Positions 46,371-57,060 of a stretch of 64,000 bases of DNA are shown piece by piece. Location of the stretch: assembly GCA_028583605.1 (NCBI GenBank), contig CM053329.1, positions 19,416,455-19,480,454 of the forward strand. The letters are read 5' to 3'. The notes beneath the pieces were generated by a model that was given only the letters and a program-made list of their open reading frames with translations, was not told the origin of the DNA and did no database searches. This DNA comes from Dastarcus helophoroides. Taxonomy: Eukaryota > Arthropoda > Insecta > Coleoptera > Bothrideridae. Both the position numbers and the translations under genes were made by a program. Every line of letters starts with the position of its first letter. Positions within the stretch are counted from its first letter, which is position 1.

Positions 46371-46831
46371 TCTCCTCTTTCGAAGTTTTATGGATTTGTG
46401 TAACATTTCTTAGTAAAGCTCCTGAAGATAAATCGAAGATTATTCGTGTATGTCTTCTTTTGCGTTCATCTAGAAATCTATGAGATTTCTTAGACATATT
46501 TCTCAAGAGGAACTAAAGATGTCTTTTGTTTCTTTTCTTTCGAGGTTATCTAGTAATGCGTAAGTCTTCTTGGTACCTTTCCAGAAGATGGGTTAAAGAT
46601 AATTCATGTATCTCTTCCGTCGTAGTCTTTTAGAAATCAATATATTTCTTAGGTAGACACCTGAGTGATAAATGAAGTTGGTTCGTTTTTGTCTTCTTTC
46701 GAGTTCATCTAGAAATCTGTGAGATTTCTTAGACTGGTCTCTAAAGAGAACCTAAATATGTTTTTTGTTTCTTTTCTTTTAAAGTCTTCTAGATCTTCTA
46801 GTAATGCGTAAAGTTTTTTGGTGCCTGAAAG

Positions 46832-47710
46832 GTGGACAATCAAGAGAGACTTTCACTCGCAGTGGCTCCACGAGAGTCCTCGCGTGTGGGTGTTAATATC
46901 GCGTCGCTGCACCCTTTTTTTTTTGGTTTCTTGAACGAAAAAAGCCTAATCTTCAATAACAGAAAAATTAGCATTAAATTGTGTCTAACTGACTTACTAA
47001 GTCGTCAAGTAAGTCAGTAAGTAAGTCGCCAATCTTGCCATGGCATGAAGTAGAAGTCCAATTTATTGATTAATTATTTCAAAATACTAAACATTTTTTG
47101 AAACTCAAGAAAGCAGAAATCGGAAATCTGAAGCAACGTAAAGGAATTCAAATTTTTTATCAAAGATTTTGGTCAACCTCTAATGAGTTGGACAAAAAGT
47201 CTGAAAGGTAAACATTTTTTCAGGACAGCCATAATTTCCAAAAATGTACTAAATTTGATGTGAAATGAGAAAGGTAGGCGATCGCGAGAGAGTTACAATC
47301 GCAATCATTTCACGAGAGTCCTCGCGAATGGTCGTTAACATCGCGCCGTTGCACCCCTTTCTGTGTGTTCCTCGGTACAAAAAAATATCTAGCCTTCAAT
47401 AACATAAATCTAAGCATTAAATTATGCCTAACAGTCTTATTAGGTCTTGCCAATCTTGCCATATATGATATGGTGGAGGTTGTAAAAATTTTTCAGGATG
47501 TAATCATAATTTCCAAAAAGGCAGGAAGAGACTAAATGTAATGTAAAATTAGAAAGGTAGACAAACACTAGAGAGTTTCACTCGCAATTATTCCATGAGA
47601 GTCGCCGCGAATGGGTGTTAATATCGCGCCACTGCACCCTTTTTTTCTGTGGTTCCTCAAACGAAAAAAATCTAGTCTTCAATAAGAGAAATCTAGGCAT
47701 TAAATTACGT
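46832..47710 (+). repeat. Three diverged copies of a unit with a CG-rich core
   Basis: The cores lie around 46,870-46,912, 47,310-47,356 and 47,593-47,637. Each reads approximately 'cgagagtcctcgcg', 'gggtgttaatatcgcg', 'tgcaccctttttt', then 'cttcaataacagaaa' and 'gcattaaattatg'. Spacing is 441 and 283 bp. The CG-rich core is better preserved than the AT-rich flanks, which is unusual for a decaying satellite. A short hairpin CTGACTTAC/GTAAGTCAG lies at 46,989-47,016. The third copy is interrupted by retroelement copy E. Confidence 0.8.
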
Positions 47711-47767
47711 GAAACACAGAACTTGTCCCCTGAAACCAAGAAAAATTAAAAAACACAACAAAAGTTG

Positions 47768-47808
47768 CTCTAACGCGTTTCGACAGCCAAGCTGTCATCT
47801 TCAGAGAG
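47768..47808 (-). ncRNA. Hammerhead-type ribozyme candidate, minus strand
   Basis: The same fold as at 27,053-27,093, read on the minus strand: CTCT/AGAG stem I, CTGAAGA core, one extra T, GACAGC/GCTGTC stem II with a TTG loop, GAA core, ACGCGT stem III and a GUU cleavage context. All positions are intact. Confidence 0.6.
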
Positions 47809-47813
47809 AGTTT

Positions 47814-47854
47814 CTCTCTGAAGATGACAGCTTGGCTGTCGAAACACGTTAGAG
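47814..47854 (+). ncRNA. Hammerhead-type ribozyme candidate, plus strand
   Basis: The same fold on the plus strand: stem I 47,814-47,817 with 47,851-47,854, core CTGAAGA from 47,818, stem II GACAGC/GCTGTC, then GAA. The only difference from the minus-strand copy in the core is the stem III loop (AC instead of GC), which does not affect pairing. Confidence 0.6.
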
Positions 47855-47966
47855 CAACCTTTGTTGTGTTTTTTAATTTTTCTTGGTTTCAGGGGACAAG
47901 TTCTGTGTTTCAATTTTTGAAGATAACCAAGGACCAGTCCGTTGCATCAAAAAAATTAAATTACGT

Positions 47967-48340
47967 CTTCAGAAGACAAGTTGACGATAGTTCATGTCTC
48001 TCTTCCGTCGAAGTCTTCTAGAAATCTATGTACTTGAACAATAAATTTAAGATTGTTCTTGTTTCTTTTGTTTCGAAGTTTAAGTTGAACGCTTTCCTGA
48101 ATGTGATTTTGCAGATCGTTTTCCTCCAGAAGGTGCATTTTTCAGAACAACGATCACCCAGTTTATTAATGTAAGGAATAATGTACACAGATGTAATAGA
48201 TAAAGCCTGCATCGCATTAATGCAGGTAATTTACAGACAGGAGATCTTCTCAGTTGAATTATGGCCACCTTAGCTGTCGAGAAACAGGTGGAAAGTCATC
48301 AAGAAATCAGTGAAACATCTAGATCTCATAAAGACCGGGG
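47967..48340. other. Block G remnant and start of island 6
   Basis: Up to about 48,080 the sequence still holds satellite phrases ('cgaagtcttctagaaatcta'). Then comes complex sequence with a small inverted repeat around 'gcctgcatcgcattaatgca' (48,205). Two overlapping minus frames of 62-64 aa have no domain. Confidence 0.55.
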
Positions 48341-48720
48341 TGTTGAAGTAATGGCGCATTTACCCCTCATAAAATCCGTTGGAAGTGTGTAATACACCAA
48401 ACGTCACATAAAGTTAGTTGTACAACTCCCGCAGAGACGAGATATGCGGCCGACGAACGCGTCGGACGAGGACGGCCGATGTCATAAGCGTCAAATCGCG
48501 GTGTCGTAAACTCGAGGCCAAAAAGCTGGAAGATAGCGCCACCTTCCTGACCGCCGTGATCTACGACCGACGCACGGGATACGTGCGGTGGACGAAAGAG
48601 ATAAGACACCCGCTAATTTACTAATTAATTGTGTAACTCGAGCTTAAATAAACCTACGCTTTCATAATGAAAATTAGGTTGTTGTAGACTAAAGCGTTAT
48701 AGGGCTGGAGCGTTTGGCCC
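48340..48720. promoter_or_regulatory. Candidate enhancer island 6 with three C(A/G)TAAA sites
   Basis: A GC-rich, non-repetitive core. The sites are TCATAAA (48,368-48,374), ACATAAA (48,406-48,412) and TCGTAAA (48,504-48,510). TCGTAAA is the form preferred by Abd-B/Hox13-class proteins. The open frame at 48,418-48,624 (68 aa, rich in R) and an opposite 80-aa frame are both unsupported by any domain. Confidence 0.36.
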
Positions 48721-49010
48721 TTTTTGAGCCCGGAATGCAAGAAATGCGAAATAGCTAATTTAATAAGTAATTAAGCCCAAATAAACTCTGTAATGAAAAT
48801 TGGCTACTTTTTACCTGCTAAGACGTGCTGCTTTTAGGGGTAAGTTTGGAAGAAATTGCATCTAGAGTTAGAAGTTCTGATATACAAAAGCATTAAGTTT
48901 TTTAAGTTCATTGTTTGGCATTACTTTTCTGCCTACAATGAATGAAGTAACATCAAGCTGTAAGATTAAGCTGGTCGTGTTAAATCTAGTACGGATCAAT
49001 CCTAATGAGA
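48721..49010. other. Non-repetitive spacer
   Basis: Complex AT-rich sequence; no feature recognised. Confidence 0.5.
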
Positions 49011-50340
49011 AAAATAACCTTAAGCTGAAAGCAGGAACCTTCGGTTAATCAGATGAAATCCAGATTCACTCTTAGAGAGAAAAGTATCCCAAACCTTCAT
49101 AGGGTTATTCAATTTGTTTTGATGAAGAGTTAGAGGTACCCTCAAACTGATCACACCAGATGAAATAATGCAATCCCAAAGAGAAAATTGCCTCCAAACA
49201 TTCATAGAGCCACTTAACTTTGTTAATGGATGGTTGGGAGTATTCAAAGTGATCTCACCAGATCAGAGGATGCAATCCCAGAGAGAAAGGAATCCTCAAA
49301 CTAAATCCACCAGACTAAACGTCAGAAACTGCAAAAAAAATCAATAGTGAAAAGCTACATTACATCAGATCAGATAATGCAATTCCAAAGAGAAATTTAC
49401 CTCCAAGCATTGCTAGAGCCACTCAACTTTGTTAATGAATGGTTGGGAGTATTCAAACTGATCACACCAGATCCGAAGATGCAATCCCAGAGAGAAAGAA
49501 ATCCTCAAACTAAATACACCAGTCTAAACGTCAGAAACTGCCAAATAAAAACTAATGTGAAAAGATACATAAGGTCAGATCAATAACTGCAATCCCAAAG
49601 ATAAAAATATCCAAAAAACATTCATGGAATCACTTAATTTTTTTGATAAATGGTTGGTAGAATCCTAAACTGGTCACACCAGACCAGAGGATGCAATCCC
49701 AGGGAGAAAGGAAGTCCTAAACATCCATATGTAATGGTTGGGGGTACCCTTAAACTATTTACAACAGACCAAACGTCAGAAACTGCTAAAAGACCCAGAG
49801 GAAAAATATGCATCACATCAAATCAGATAATGCAATCCCAAAGAGAAAGTTATCCCCAAATATTCATAGAGTCACTGAACTTTGTTAATGATGGGAGATC
49901 CTAAGCTGGTCACACCAGACCAGAGGGTACAATCCCAGAGAGAAGGAATCCCCAAACATTTATACATACGTAATGGCTGAGGATACCTTTAAACAGGTTA
50001 CAACAGACCAAACGTCAGACAACAGACCAAACGTCAGACAACAGACCAAACGTCAGACAACAGACCAAACGTCAGAAACTGGTAAAAGACCAAAGACCAA
50101 GAGTAGAAAGATACATCACACCAGATCAGAAGATAATGCAATCCCAAAAGAGAAAATTATTCCTAAAGCTTCATAGAGCCATTCAACTTTGTTAGTGAAC
50201 AGTTGGGAGTATCCTAAACTGGAGATGCCACTCCAGAGGAACAATCCCAGAGAGAAAGGAATTCGAAACATTTAAATGTAATGGTTGGGGGTACCCTTAA
50301 ACTGGTTACACTAGACCAAAGGTCAAAAAACCAAGAGTGG
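49011..50340 (+). repeat. Tandem-repeat block H, about 210-240 bp units
   Basis: About six units share 'gatgcaatcccagagagaaa', 'aacattcatagagccact', 'aactttgttaatggatggtt', 'gatcacaccagatcagag' and 'accaaacgtcagaaactg'; 'caatcccagagagaaag' recurs near 49,268, 49,483, 49,692 and 49,930. ORFs of 60-84 aa are repeat shadows. Confidence 0.9.
50000..50075 (+). repeat. Four perfect 19-bp tandem copies
   Basis: The unit acaacagaccaaacgtcag is repeated exactly at 50,000, 50,019, 50,038 and 50,057 inside a block H unit, a local expansion of a phrase that is single in the other units. Confidence 0.97.
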
Positions 50341-50934
50341 AATAATACAAAGATGCCTGATGAACACGATCTGTTCCTACTGGTGTTGTGGTTGGTTTTG
50401 GTATATTTTTAGACTTAAGCTTGGATGTAGTCGTCCGTTTTGAAGGCGACGTATCAAAAAATACTTCTAAAGAGATAGCACACTCTAGTCTTTGGGAGTG
50501 GAACCGAACCATAACCATAAATTATGTCTTACTTCCACATCATCTACCTTTGTCGTTTTAGTTGATTTGGAATTTGCTAACATTTATCTCGTTGTTCATG
50601 TTAGTCACTTGATTTACTCTTCATACTTTTATTGTTTCCTCTTATTAGACCAAAAAAGGTTTTTACCTTCACCATATCCGTGAGGGATTTTAGATCTCAT
50701 TGAAAGCGACCTTATTCAGTTCACTTCTTTAACCTTTTACTAGAATGCTCCATTGCTCCACCTACTAGGCCAAAAGGTTTTACCAAAGGTCACGGTATCT
50801 GTTTAGTTCCATATACCAGAAATTCCCGTTGTTATTCAACCTCTTACTAGGTCAACCACTTACTTATATCGATGGTGGTTTTGGATTTTATTAAGAGCGA
50901 CGATGCTTAGTGAACTTCCTTGACCACTTAGAAA
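50341..50934. other. Diverged repeat-like stretch
   Basis: 'actaggccaaaaggttttac' and 'cttttactagaatgctcc' phrases recur loosely at about 190-bp spacing, suggesting an old array. The minus-strand 70-aa frame (50,306-50,518) is rich in S, T and K and could be a remnant of coding sequence, but I do not recognise it. Confidence 0.45.
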
Positions 50935-51380
50935 ATTAATCCTTCTGTTAAAGCGTCAAAATCGCATAACGTGGAATAAACAATCCATAAATCGCCGTCG
51001 GTGCCCAATTAAGAACGAAAAATGCCTTCACGGCTTCCTTGCGACGTTTTAATTGAATTAAATAAAGTGGCGGTAAGCTATGTACACACCAGTAGATGAG
51101 TCGGATGCAATTTAAATTGAGCGCACTGGAAGCGTATTGAATGGGAACGAACGTTCGTCCATCAGAAGTCGCGCTGCAGCTAAAACAGGTGGCCAATAAC
51201 CATAACCGTTATTATAAAGCGACCGTTTCTACACAAATGAATTGAAATTATGAGGCCGCCGCGCGCTAGTAAACACTCTATTACGGGACGATTCCCTACT
51301 TGCCGAACAATTGCGCGCCTCTATCGGAAGGGGGCGCGACCATCAAATCGTCATCTTTCTTCTTTACAGCTAAATAACTT
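50935..51380. promoter_or_regulatory. Candidate regulatory island 7
   Basis: A non-repetitive GC-richer island between blocks H and I. It has CCATAAA (50,985-50,991), CCATAAC (about 51,199), several TTAATTG/TTAAATTG homeodomain-like cores (51,010-51,115) and a CG-rich end ('gaggccgccgcgcgc', 'ctctatcggaagggggcgcg'). The motif density is lower than in islands 1, 3 and 4, so a regulatory role is weaker. The 82-aa minus frame is unsupported. Confidence 0.28.
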
Positions 51381-51449
51381 GAGACACTCTTCTTGTAAAT
51401 CTAGTAATTTGTCTTGAAATATTCTCTATTGCGGTACCCTTTGTTTCAT

Positions 51450-54400
51450 TGCGGTCATTGTCAGGATTATTAAAATTTTCTGGAAGCTGGCTAAAGCACT
51501 AGAAGGTTTCGAAGATCTTGGAAGCTCTCTAAAATGCTGGAAGCTCTTTAAAACGCCAAAAGCTTCCTAAAATCCTGGACGGTTTCTAAAACGCTTTATA
51601 TTTCTCAATTCACTGAAAACTTACCAAGACAGTCAACTGCGGTTGGGAAGATCAACTCTAAAACTATTTTAGTGTTCATAACACAATGATGGCTTAGTTG
51701 ATGGCAATAAAGCTTCTGTTTCTGATTAGCTTTTTTAACATTAGTGATTCATAATTGCTCTCTAAAACTTTGGAAGAGAATTAGTTACTTTTTAGAAAAT
51801 CGGCTCTAAAATTATTTCATTGTTCATTACAAAATGATGAACTTAGTTGATAGCAATGACGCTTCTGTTTCTGACCAGTTTCTTCAGAAACAATGATTCA
51901 TAATAGCTCCATAAGACTTTGGAAGAGAAGCTCTTTGGAACGTCGACTCTTAAGCTGTTTAAATGATCACTATAAAATAATGAGCTTAATTGAGCTTTTG
52001 TCTCTAATCAGCTTCTTCAACAATAATGATTCATAGCAACTCTCCAAGACTTTGGAAGAGAAACTCTTTGGAACATCGATTTTAAAACAGTTTCAGTGGT
52101 CAATATGATGAGATTAGTTGATGCTTCTGTTCTAGTCAAGTCTCCAACGCTTTGGACGAGAAGTTCTTTGGAACATCAACTTTTAAAAATGTTTGATTGG
52201 TCCCTATAAAAAGATGAGCTTAATTGATGGCAACAAACCGTCTGTGTTTGATCAGGTTCTTTAGCAATAATGATTCATAACAGCTCTCCACAACTTTGGA
52301 AGAGAAGCTCCTTGGAATATTGACTCTAAATCAGTTTAAGTGGTCACTATGATGAGATTAATTGATGGGAACGAAACTTTTGTTTATGATCAGCTTCTTT
52401 ATCAATAATAATTTATCATAGCTCTCTAAAACTTTAAAAGAGTAACTTTTTGGAGCATCGACTCCAAAACTGTTTGAGTCGTCACAACAAAATGATGAGC
52501 TTAATTGACGGTAAGCTTCTTCAACAACAGTGATTCATAATAGCTTTTAAAGACTTTGAAAGACAATCAATTACTTTTTGGTAAATCAACTCTAAAACTA
52601 TTTCAATGTTCATCACACAATGATGACCATAGTTGGTGGCAATAAATCTTCTCTTTCTGATCTGCTTCTTTAGAAACAATGATTCATAATAGCTCTCTAA
52701 AACTTTGGAAGAGATACTTTTAGGAACATTAACTCTTAAACTGTTTGAGTCGTCACAACAAATAATGAGTTTAATTGGTGGTAAGGAAGCTTCTGTTTCT
52801 GATCAGCTTTTTCAGCAATAGTGATTCATAATTGCTCCGTAAGTCTTTGGAAGATAATCAGTTGCTTTTTGGAAGATCGACTCTAAAACTATTTCAGTGT
52901 TCGTTACAAAATGATGAACTTAGTTGATAGCAATGAAGCTTCTGTTTCTGAACAGCTCCTTCAGAAACAACAATAGCTCTCTAAGACTTTGAAAGAGATA
53001 CATTTGGAACATCGACTTTCAAACTGTTTGAGTCGTCACAGCAAAATAATGAGCTTAATTGATGGTAAGGAAGCTTCTATTTCTAATCAGCTTCTTCAAC
53101 AATAGTGATTCATAACAGCTCTCAAAGACTTTGAAAGGCAATCAATTGCTCTTTGGAAGATCCACTCTAAAACTATTTCAGTGTTCATCACAAAATGATA
53201 GGCCTAGTTGATGGCAATAAAGCTACTGTTTCTGATCTGTTTCTGATCTGCTTCTTTAGAAACAATGATTTATAATAGCTCTCTAAGACTTAAAAAGAAA
53301 TACTTTTTGGAACATCGACTCCAAGACTGTTTGAGTCGTCACAACAAAATAATGAGCTTAATTGGTGGTAAAGAAGCTTCTATTTCTGATGAGCTTCTTC
53401 AACAATAGCGATTCATAATATATCTCTAAGACTTTGAAAGACAATCAATTGCTTTTTGGAAGATCGACTCTAAAACTATTTCAGTGTTCATCACAAAATG
53501 ATGAGCTTTGTTGATGGCAATAAAGCTTATGTGTCTGACCTGTTTCTGATCTGCTTCTTTAGAAACAATGATTCATAATAACTCTCTAAGACTTTGCAAG
53601 AGATGCTTTTTGGAACATCGACTATAAAAGTGTTTGAGTAGTTACAACAACACGATGAACCTAATTGATGGCAAGGAAGCTTCCATTTTTGATCAGGTTC
53701 TTCAGCAATAATGATTAATAATAGCACTTTTATACTTTGGAAGACAGTCATCTGCGGTTGGGAAGATCAACTCTAAAACTATTTCAGAGTTCATAATAAA
53801 ATGATGAGCTTAGTTGATGGCAATAAAGCTTCTGTTTCTGATCTGCTTTTTTAGAAACAATGATTCATAATAGCTCTGTAAGACTTTGGAAGAGATACTT
53901 TTTGGAACATTGACTCTAAAACTGTTTGAGTCGTCACAACAAAATAATGAGTTTAATTGGTGGTAAGAAAGCTTCTGCTTCTGATCAGCTTTTTCAGCAA
54001 TAGCGATTCATAATTGCTCACTAAGATTTTGGAAGAGAATCAGTTCCTTTTGGAAGATCGACTCTAAAACTCTTTCAGTGTTCACTACAAAATGATGAAC
54101 TCAGTTGATAGCAATGAAGCTTCTGTTTCTGACCAGCTCCTTCAGAAACAATGATTCATAATAGCTCTTTAAGACTTTAGAAGAAATACTTTTTGGAACA
54201 TCGACTCCAAGACTGTTTGAGTCGTCACAACAAAATAATGAGCTTAATTGGTGGTAAGGAAGCTTCTATTTCTGATCAGCTTCTTCAACAATAGTGATTC
54301 ATAATAGTTCTCTAAGACTTTGAAAGACAATCAATTGCTTTTTGGAAGCTCGACGCTAAAACTATTTCAGTGTTCATCACAAAATGATGAGCTTAGTTGA

Positions 54401-57060
54401 TGGCAATGAAGCTTCTGTTTCTGATCTGTTTTTGGTCTGCTTCTTTAGAAACAATGCTTCATAATAGCTCTCTAAGACTTTGGAAGAGATGCTTTTTGGA
54501 ACATCGACTCTAAAACTGTTTGAGTCGTCATAATAAAATAATGAGCTTAATTGCTGGTAAGGAAGCTTCTGCTTCTGATCAGCTTTTTCAGCAATAGTGA
54601 TTCCTAATTGCTCTCCAAAACTTTGGAAGAGAATCAGTTGCTTTTTGGATGATTGACTCTAAAACTATTTCAGTGTTCATTACAAAATGATGAACTTAGT
54701 TGATAGCAATAAAGCTTCCGTTTCTGACCAGCTCCTTCAGAAACAATGATTCATAATAGCTCTCTAAGACTTTGACAGAGATGCTTTTTGGAACATTGAC
54801 TCTAAAACTGTTTGAGTCGTCACAACAAAATAATGAGTTTAATTGGTGGTAAGGAAGCTTCTGTTTTTGATCAGTTTTTTCAGCAATAGTAATTCATAAT
54901 TGCTCTCTAAATCTTTGGAAGAGAATCAGTTTCTTTTTTGAAGATTGACTCTAAAACTATTTCAATGTTCATTAGAAAATAATGAACTCAGTTGATAGCA
55001 ATGAAGCTTCTGCTTCTGACCAGCTCCTTCAGAAACAATGATTCATAATAGCTCTCTAAGACTTTAGAAGAAATACTTTTTGGAACATCGACTCCAAGAC
55101 TGTTTGAGTCGTCACAACAAAATAATGAGCTTAATTGGTGGTAAGGAAGCTTCTATTTCTGATCAGCTTCTTCAACAATAGTGATTCATAACAGTTCTCT
55201 AAGACTTTGAAAGACAATCAATTGCTTTTTGAAAGCTCGACGCTAAAACTATTTCAGTGTTCATCACAAAATGATGAGCTCAGTTGATGGCAATGAAGCT
55301 TCTGTTTCTAATCTGTTTTTGGTCTGCTTCTTTAGAAACAATGCTTCATAATAGCTCTCTAAGACTTTGGAAGAGATGCTTTTTGGAACATCGACTCTAA
55401 AACTGTTTGAGTCGTCATAATAAAATAATGAGCTTAATTGCTGGTAAGGAAGCTTCTGCTTCTGATCAGCTTTTTCAGCAATAGTGATTCCTAATTGCTC
55501 TCCAAGACTTTGGAAGAGAATCAGTTGCTTTTTGGAAGATTGACTCTAAAACTATTTCAGTGTTCATTACAAAATGATGAACTTAGTTGATAGCAATAAA
55601 GCTTCCGTTTCTGACCAGCTCCTTCAGAAACAATGATTCATAATAGCTCTCTAAGACTTTGACAGAGATGCTTTTTGGAACATTGACTCTAAAACTGTTT
55701 GAGTCGTCACAACAAAATGATGAGCTTAATTGATGGTAAGAAAGCTCCTATTTGTGATCAGCTTCTTTAACAATAGTGATGCATAATAGCTCTTTAAGAC
55801 TTTGAAAGACAATTAATTGCTTTTTGGAAGATCGACTCTAAAACTATTTCAGTGTTCATCACAAAATGATGAGCTTAGTTGATGGCAATAAAGATTCTGT
55901 TTCTTATCTGTTTCTTTAGAAACAATGATTCACAATAGCTCTCTAAGACTTTGGAAGAGATACTTTTTGGAATATCGACTCTAAAACTGTTTACGTCGTC
56001 ACAACAAAATGATGAGCTTAATTGCTGGTAAGGTAGTTTTTGCTTCTGATCAGCTTTTTCAGCAATAGTGATTCATAATTGCTCTCTAAGACTTTGGAAG
56101 AGAATCAGTTGCTTTTTGGAAGATCTACTCTAAACTATTTCAATGTTCTTCACAAAAGGATGAACAAGTTGAAAGCTTCTCTGATCTGCTTCTTTAGAAA
56201 CAATGATTTATAATAGCTCTCTAAGACTTTGGAAGAGATACTTTTTGGAACATCGACTCTGAACCTGTTTGAGTCCTCACAACAAAATAATGAGCTTAAT
56301 TGGTGGTAAGGAAGCTTCTGTTTCTGATAAGCTTTCTTAGCAATATTGAATCATAATTGCTATCTAAGACTTTGGAAGAGAATTGGTTGCTTTTTGGAAG
56401 ATCGACTCTAAAACTGTTTCACTGTTCGTTACAAAATGATGAACTTAGTAGATAGCAATGAAGCTTCTGTTTCTGACCATTTCCTTCAGAAACAATGATT
56501 CATAATAGCTCTCTAAGACTTTGGAAGAGATGCTTTTTGGAACATCGACTCTAAAATTATTTGAATGGTTACAACAACATGATGAACCTAATTGATAACA
56601 AGGGGGCTTCCATTTTTGATCAGGTTCTTCAGTAATAATGATTCATAATAGCACTTTAATACTTTGAAAGAAAATCAACTGTTTTTTGGAAGTTCAACTC
56701 TAAAATTATTTCAGTGTTCATTATAAAATAATGAGCTTAGTTGATGGTAATGAAGCTTCTGTTTTTAATCAGCTTCTTCATCAATAATGATTCATACTAG
56801 CTTTGCAAGGTCTTGAAGGGAATCATTGACTCTAAAACTGTTTGAATGGTGACAGTAAAATGATGAGCGTAGTTAACAGCAACGAAGCTTTCTTTTTTTA
56901 TCAGCTTCTTCATTAATAATGATTCATAATAGCTCTTTGAGACTTCGGAAGAGAATCAGTATTTTGGAAGATCGACTCTAATACTATTTCGGTGATGAGT
57001 TTAGCTGATGGCAACGAAGCTTCTGTTTCTGATCAACTTCTTCAGCAATAATGATTCATA
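51450..57060 (+). repeat. Tandem-repeat block I, alternating dimer of about 295 bp
   Basis: Two related monomers of about 145-150 bp alternate. Form 1 has 'ctctaaaactgtttgagtcg' with 'aacaaaataatgagcttaat'. Form 2 has 'aaaactatttcagtgttcat' with 'aaaatgatgagcttagttga'. Both contain 'gaagcttctgtttctgatca' and 'atgattcataatagctctct'. Form 2 anchors lie near 53,774, 54,068, 54,363, 54,663, 54,955, 55,249, 55,555 and 55,843. A six-monomer block (54,183-54,790) is repeated almost exactly 887 bp on (55,072-55,680). The left part (51,450-53,200) is more diverged. Confidence 0.94.

Larger units (their letters stand above)
40351..46830 (-). repeat. Tandem-repeat block G, about 187-bp units with higher-order forms
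   Basis: The right part (43,455-46,100) has about 15 similar units of about 187 bp with 'gacaagttgaagataattca', 'tgtctatctgccttcgaagt', 'cttctagaaatcaatatgat', 'gaaactgaagatggattttg' and 'aggtctcctaataatacgta'. The left part (41,940-43,450) is organised in larger units of about 490-580 bp carrying 'cacattggaggtagctgatg'. The part before 41,900 is more diverged. Many minus-strand ORFs of 60-129 aa repeat the same peptide because the units repeat; 187 is not a multiple of three and frames drift, so they are not genes. Copy D of the retroelement and a perfect hairpin interrupt it. Confidence 0.94.
47711..47954. mobile_element. Hammerhead-bearing retroelement, copy E (two inverted arms, best preserved)
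   Basis: A 244-bp insertion between exact 12-bp direct repeats 'attaaattacgt' (47,699-47,710 and 47,955-47,966). The left arm (47,711-47,808) is in minus orientation, the right arm (47,814-47,954) in plus orientation, separated by 5 nt. The arms match over about 98 bp. The right arm continues with 'gataaccaaggaccagtccg' and 'ttgcatcaaaa'. Both arms carry an intact ribozyme-like fold, placed head to head. It has no ORF and depends on an unseen reverse transcriptase, probably of a Penelope-like element. The related unit at 47,423-47,436 shows the empty site. Confidence 0.85.

Noticed and set aside
42010..46506. Family of similar 60-129 aa minus-strand ORFs (M-I-S-R-R-L-R-R-Q...)
   Set aside because: They recur because the 187-bp satellite recurs. 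Frames shift between units, lengths vary, and stops fall at different places. Nothing suggests selection on protein.
8168..48510. CATAAA as a variant polyadenylation signal
   Set aside because: The sites cluster, lie on both strands, and have no coding exon upstream or GT-rich element downstream. Transcription-factor sites explain clustering better.
48418..48624. 68-aa arginine-rich ORF in island 6
   Set aside because: An equally long frame lies on the opposite strand. No homology is recognised, and the island looks regulatory.
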